Assembly (NCBI GenBank): GCA_945900695.1
Contig: CAMDJU010000077.1
Coordinates: forward strand, 1-10,874
Length of the DNA stretch: 10,874 bases
Direction of reading: 5' to 3'
Source: Bordetella parapertussis
Lineage (GTDB): Bacteria > Pseudomonadota > Gammaproteobacteria > Burkholderiales > Burkholderiaceae_C
Under the pieces are notes generated by a model. That model was given only the letters and a program-made list of their open reading frames with translations, had not been told where the DNA came from and did no database searches. The position numbers and the translations under genes are program-made. Of this stretch, positions 7,875 to 10,874 are shown in pieces. How positions within the stretch are numbered: the stretch's first letter is position 1; each line of letters starts with the position of its first letter.

Positions 7875-7936
7875 CCACTGACGCGGTTCTTCAAGCACTT
7901 GGGGGGGCCGAGGTGCTCACCTCACGTTGTCAGTGG
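7875..7936 (-). promoter_or_regulatory. Structured linker between SAH aptamer and ahcY start
   Basis: On the transcript, CCACUGAC (7936-7929) can pair perfectly with GUCAGUGG (7882-7875), closing a domain that begins 2 nt after the aptamer's last pseudoknot strand. Inside it lie GAGGUGAGCACCUC (7923-7910), which folds as a 5-6 bp hairpin, and a CAAG-UG-CUUG repeat (7901-7892). A run of seven C residues separates them. The closing stem would bring the ribosome-binding site close to the aptamer, so this is probably part of the expression platform. The pairings are seen in the sequence; the role is inferred. Confidence 0.55.
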
Positions 7937-7937
7937 G

Positions 7938-8006
7938 TGAGCGCAGTTGGAAAAGTGTTCCGAGCCTCACCTGTTCTGGGTTGAACGGGTTGCAGCGCTC
8001 CTCGGT
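7938..8006 (-). promoter_or_regulatory. SAH riboswitch aptamer upstream of ahcY
   Basis: The leader contains the conserved core of the SAH riboswitch (Rfam SAH_riboswitch), a class known upstream of ahcY in betaproteobacteria such as Ralstonia. On the minus strand, CCGAG (8005-8001) pairs with CUCGG (7964-7960) as P1. The conserved GAGCGCUGCAAC follows P1. GUUC/GAAC with CC/GG forms P2, ending in a conserved-type AGGUGAGGCUCGG segment. GGAA/UUCC (7961-7948) forms P4. GAGCGC (8000-7995) pairs with GCGCUC (7944-7939) as the diagnostic pseudoknot. SAH binding normally turns expression on. The nearby AGGAG of ahcY can pair with the P1 3' strand, which suggests translational control. Confidence 0.92.
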
Positions 8007-8012
8007 GATGGA

Positions 8013-8040
8013 ATTCTATCAAAGCCGCAACGGGTGTGCA
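8013..8040 (-). promoter_or_regulatory. Probable ahcY promoter
   Basis: On the minus strand the -10 candidate TAGAAT (8018-8013, five of six consensus bases) is preceded after 16 nt by TGCACA (8040-8035, four of six). The predicted start, near 8006, is the first base of the SAH aptamer. That placement is what one expects for a riboswitch-controlled transcript and supports both calls. A GCAG/CTGC inverted repeat (8038-8050) overlaps the -35 region. Confidence 0.6.
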
Positions 8041-8126
8041 GTGCCCCTGCGCTCGCAACGGTTGAACACCCAAAGCACCTGGTCTGGCAGCGCAAAGCGG
8101 GCTGACCTGATGCATTTGGTACTAAC

Positions 8127-9938
8127 ATGCCAAACATGCTGAACCGCAACATTATTTTTTTCATCAAAACCCGCCTGCCGGTGGGGATGCGTTCAACGCA
8201 AGACGTTTATTTTGTGGTCTTCGTGCTCTCGGCATTGGCGTTCATCATCCCCACTTGCCCGTGGTTTTTTATATTGGGTCAAGAACGTGCTGGGGCATCG
8301 GTGGCCACAGTGGCCACGGTGATATTTATCACCCTGCTGTGTTGGCGCTTTCTTCAATTGCCCCTGATTTGGGCACAGAACATTTACCAAACCAGTTTGC
8401 TGGCCGTCATTTTGTACAACGCTTGGTACATGGGGGGCTTGAGTTCGCCGGTGCTGGTTTGGCTGGGCATCGTGCCTGTGCTGCCCTTGTTCACGGCCCT
8501 TTCGCGCATTTGGGTCTACATCTGGATGCTCCTGTCCTTTTCATCCGTGTGGGTGTTTTATGTCCTGCAGACCCAGGGCGTTTTGCCCATGTTGCTTCAA
8601 GAAACCCCGGAAGAGCTGGTGTTTCGCTCCCTGATGTACGCCATGCTGCTGCTCACCCAGTTGAGCCTGATTTATTCGGTGGACATGCTCAGTGAATCCA
8701 CCTTGCGCCACATCTCGCGCACCAACAATCGGCTCAATCTGCTGTCCATCGACTTGCAAAAAGCCAACTCACACAAAGACCAGTTTTTAGCGATGGTCAG
8801 CCATGAAATGCGCACCCCCTTGAACGCGGTGATGGGCTATTTGAGTTTGATGAGCACCGACAAGCGCCTGCCCGAAGATGCCATCGACTTTGTCAAAGGG
8901 GCGCAAAACTCTGCCGCGCACTTGCTCACCGTCATCAACGACTTATTGGATTACTCACAAATCCAAAATGGCCGTGTGGTGCTCAACCCGCAGGTGTTTA
9001 ACTTGCATGTGATGCTGCACAAAACGCACAGCATCTTCAAACCGCGTGCCAGCGATCTGGGCTTGAATTACAAATTGGTGATCAATCCCGACCTGCCTGA
9101 ATGGGTGCGCGGCGACCAGCACCGCCTGGCACAAATCCTCATCAACTTGTTGGGCAATGCCCTCAAGTTCACTGACCATGGCCATGTGACCATGCAAGTT
9201 GACTACGAGAACACCGGCACCAACCAAGGCAATTTGGTGGTGTGCGTCAAAGACAGCGGGCGCGGCATCCCCATCGAGGCCCAGCACAAAATCTTTGACC
9301 CTTTCGTCCAACTCACCCAGGCCGATGGCCAATCCGCGCCGCGCGACGCCTTGCGCGGCAACGGTTTGGGCCTGAGCATCACCCGCACCCTGGTCAACAG
9401 CCACGGCGGCTCCATCGGCGTGCACAGCGAGGTCGGCGTGGGCTCGGAGTTCCGCGTCGACATTCCTTTGCCCGTGGCCCCTGCGCCACCCAAGTCGGTG
9501 CCGGCCTTGGAATTGATTGACCACAGCCCGGTCAAACTGCTCATCGTCGACGACCATGCGGTCAACCGCATGGTGGCCACCGCCACCATCCAACGGTCCA
9601 TGCCCAATGCCCAAATCGACCAAGCTGAGAACGGCACCCAGGGGTTGGAAAAGATGTCGACCACCTTGTACGACCTGGTGCTGCTCGATTTGGTCATGCC
9701 CGACATCGACGGCATCGAGGTGATGCGCCGTGTGCGCGGCACCTTGGCCCCGCCCTACCGCGACGTTCAGGTGGTCGCCCTCACGGCCAATGTGGCCGAA
9801 GACGCCCTCAAAACCTGCTTGGCCGTGGGCATCAGCGAAGTCATGCCCAAACCCTTTGACCGGCTCACCCTCGTCAACACCGTGATCAGACACAGCACCC
9901 GGCCACAAGCTGGCGCAGCCCCAGCAACCAAATCCTGA
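8127..9938 (+). CDS. Membrane-bound hybrid sensor histidine kinase / response regulator
   Basis: A 603-residue hybrid kinase. A cytoplasmic start is followed by about six predicted membrane helices (near 27-50, 58-78, 87-100, 107-127, 129-149 and 168-186) with the loop motif [11 protein letters not shown]. Next comes a HisKA domain with [14 protein letters not shown] (phospho-accepting H226). The ATPase domain has the N box [12 protein letters not shown] (N344), G1 DSGRGI (376-381), F box DPFVQL and G2 GNGLGLS (411-417). A receiver domain follows, with D475/D476, phospho-acceptor D521, T553 and K575 in MPKPF. No HPt or output domain is present. The signal is unknown. An in-frame stop at 8103 limits the start to 8127, or to ATG 8136; neither has a Shine-Dalgarno. 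It is divergent from ahcY and 67 nt before prfC, with no cognate regulator gene nearby. Confidence 0.93.
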   Translation: MPNMLNRNIIFFIKTRLPVGMRSTQDVYFVVFVLSALAFIIPTCPWFFILGQERAGASVATVATVIFITLLCWRFLQLPLIWAQNIYQTSLLAVILYNAWYMGGLSSPVLVWLGIVPVLPLFTALSRIWVYIWMLLSFSSVWVFYVLQTQGVLPMLLQETPEELVFRSLMYAMLLLTQLSLIYSVDMLSESTLRHISRTNNRLNLLSIDLQKANSHKDQFLAMVSHEMRTPLNAVMGYLSLMSTDKRLPEDAIDFVKGAQNSAAHLLTVINDLLDYSQIQNGRVVLNPQVFNLHVMLHKTHSIFKPRASDLGLNYKLVINPDLPEWVRGDQHRLAQILINLLGNALKFTDHGHVTMQVDYENTGTNQGNLVVCVKDSGRGIPIEAQHKIFDPFVQLTQADGQSAPRDALRGNGLGLSITRTLVNSHGGSIGVHSEVGVGSEFRVDIPLPVAPAPPKSVPALELIDHSPVKLLIVDDHAVNRMVATATIQRSMPNAQIDQAENGTQGLEKMSTTLYDLVLLDLVMPDIDGIEVMRRVRGTLAPPYRDVQVVALTANVAEDALKTCLAVGISEVMPKPFDRLTLVNTVIRHSTRPQAGAAPATKS

Positions 9939-9975
9939 CCCGGCAAGAGCGACCTGCGCAACACGGACCGCCGTC

Positions 9976-9981
9976 TATGAT
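9976..9981 (+). promoter_or_regulatory. Possible -10 element for prfC
   Basis: TATGAT, five of six matches to the -10 consensus, lies 24 bp before the prfC ATG in the 67-bp gap after the kinase gene. A start near 9988 would leave a leader of about 18 nt. No good -35 hexamer is seen at 16-18 bp spacing (best CCTGCG or CTGCGC), so prfC could also be read from the kinase transcript. Confidence 0.3.
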
Positions 9982-10005
9982 GCGGGCTGTTATCCGCACC
10001 ACACC

Positions 10006-10874
10006 ATGAGCACATATCCATCAGAAGTGCGCCGCCGGCGCACTTTTGCCATCATCTCCCACCCAGACGCCGGTAAAACCACGCTGACCGAAAAGCTGCT
10101 GCTGTTCTCGGGGGCGATCCAAATCGCCGGTTCGGTCAAAGCCCGCAAAGCCTCGCGCCACGCCACCTCGGACTGGATGGAGATTGAAAAACAACGCGGT
10201 ATCTCGGTGGCTTCATCGGTGATGCAAATGCTGTACCGTGAACACGTCATCAACCTGCTCGACACCCCAGGCCACAAAGACTTTTCCGAAGACACTTACC
10301 GGGTGCTGACCGCTGTCGACTCGGCGCTGATGGTGATCGACGCGGCCAATGGTGTGGAAGCGCAAACCCGCCGCTTGATTGAAGTTTGCCGACAGCGTGA
10401 CACGCCCATCATCACGTTTGTGAACAAAATGGACCGCGAGGTGCGTGACCCCTTGGACATCTTGGACGAGGTAGAGCGCGAACTGGGCATGCCCTGCGTG
10501 CCCATGACCTGGCCAGTCGGCCAAGGCAAGTCGTTTGGCGGCATCATCAATTTACGCACCCAAGCCATGACCGTGTTCGAGTCGGGCAGCGAGCGCTTGC
10601 CGCAAGACTTTGAAACCGTTCCCCTCACTGAACAAGGCAAGTTGGCCGAGCGCTTTGGGTTGGAATGGCAAACCGCCATGGACAGCATGGAGTTGGCCAC
10701 CGGTGCCTCACCCACGTTTGACCGCGAAGCTTTTTTGGCAGGTAAACAAACCCCTGTTTTTTTCGGCTCGGGTGTGAACAACTTTGGCGTCATGGAAGTG
10801 CTCGACGCCTTGGTGGACTTGGCTCCCGCGCCTGGGCCGCGCATGAGCCATTTGCTGGTGAACAAACAAGCGGT
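10006..10874 (+). CDS. prfC: Peptide chain release factor 3, N-terminal part (cut by window end)
   Basis: RF3 is a translational GTPase that recycles RF1 and RF2 from the ribosome after termination. The visible 289 codons begin [20 protein letters not shown] and contain the GTPase motifs: G1 HPDAGKTT (residues 19-26), G2 region RGISVASS (64-71), G3 DTPGH (86-90) and G4 NKMD (140-143). [20 protein letters not shown] and [20 protein letters not shown] separate RF3 from EF-G and from BipA or LepA. The complete protein is usually about 530 residues, so roughly half is present, without interruption. The start fits the family N-terminus although the Shine-Dalgarno is weak. It stands 67 nt after the hybrid kinase with no evident functional link. 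Confidence 0.96.
   Translation, partial: MSTYPSEVRRRRTFAIISHPDAGKTTLTEKLLLFSGAIQIAGSVKARKASRHATSDWMEIEKQRGISVASSVMQMLYREHVINLLDTPGHKDFSEDTYRVLTAVDSALMVIDAANGVEAQTRRLIEVCRQRDTPIITFVNKMDREVRDPLDILDEVERELGMPCVPMTWPVGQGKSFGGIINLRTQAMTVFESGSERLPQDFETVPLTEQGKLAERFGLEWQTAMDSMELATGASPTFDREAFLAGKQTPVFFGSGVNNFGVMEVLDALVDLAPAPGPRMSHLLVNKQA

Noticed and set aside
8106..8126. Leaderless transcript for the kinase gene with -10 at TACTAA (8120-8125)
   Set aside because: The hexamer is too close to ATG 8127, matches poorly, and has no -35 partner, so no promoter is called for this gene.

Overview
The window looks like chromosomal, housekeeping-rich DNA of a betaproteobacterium in the Burkholderiales, most likely Comamonadaceae-like. 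This rests on the high GC content, the protein sequences, a phenylacetate operon behind a PaaR/TetR-type palindrome, and an S-adenosylhomocysteine (SAH) riboswitch in front of ahcY. No database search was possible, so the family placement is an inference. No insertion sequence, CRISPR array, tRNA or rRNA was seen.

Layout. Positions 1-137 (minus) hold the first 45 codons of rplM (ribosomal protein L13), with a leader of about 117 nt and a TATAAT promoter near 261. Positions 439-1356 (plus) are rlmJ, a 23S rRNA adenine methyltransferase. A perfect 24-bp palindrome at 1369-1392 sits over the promoter of paaABCDE (1443-5254, plus). This tight operon encodes the phenylacetyl-CoA epoxidase (PaaA, PaaB, PaaC), its assembly factor PaaD and its reductase PaaE. 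A convergent spacer follows. Next, on the minus strand, are metF (5370-6206) and, upstream of it, ahcY (6417-7850), separated by 210 nt rich in stem-loops. Upstream of ahcY lies an SAH aptamer (about 7938-8006) with a promoter placed to start transcription at its first base. Divergent from ahcY is an orphan hybrid sensor histidine kinase (8127-9938, plus), then the first 289 codons of prfC (release factor 3), cut by the window end.

How the genes work together. ahcY and metF both serve the methyl cycle: AhcY hydrolyses SAH to homocysteine and adenosine, and MetF makes the methyl-folate that remethylates homocysteine. The riboswitch would raise ahcY expression when SAH accumulates. The paa operon converts phenylacetyl-CoA to its ring epoxide, but the CoA ligase and the ring-opening and beta-oxidation genes are not here, and neither is the predicted repressor. 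rplM, rlmJ and prfC are unrelated translation genes.

The most rewarding parts are non-coding: the SAH aptamer with a readable anti-Shine-Dalgarno switch, the structured linker between aptamer and ahcY, and the run of stem-loops between ahcY and metF. I saw no clearly new protein system.
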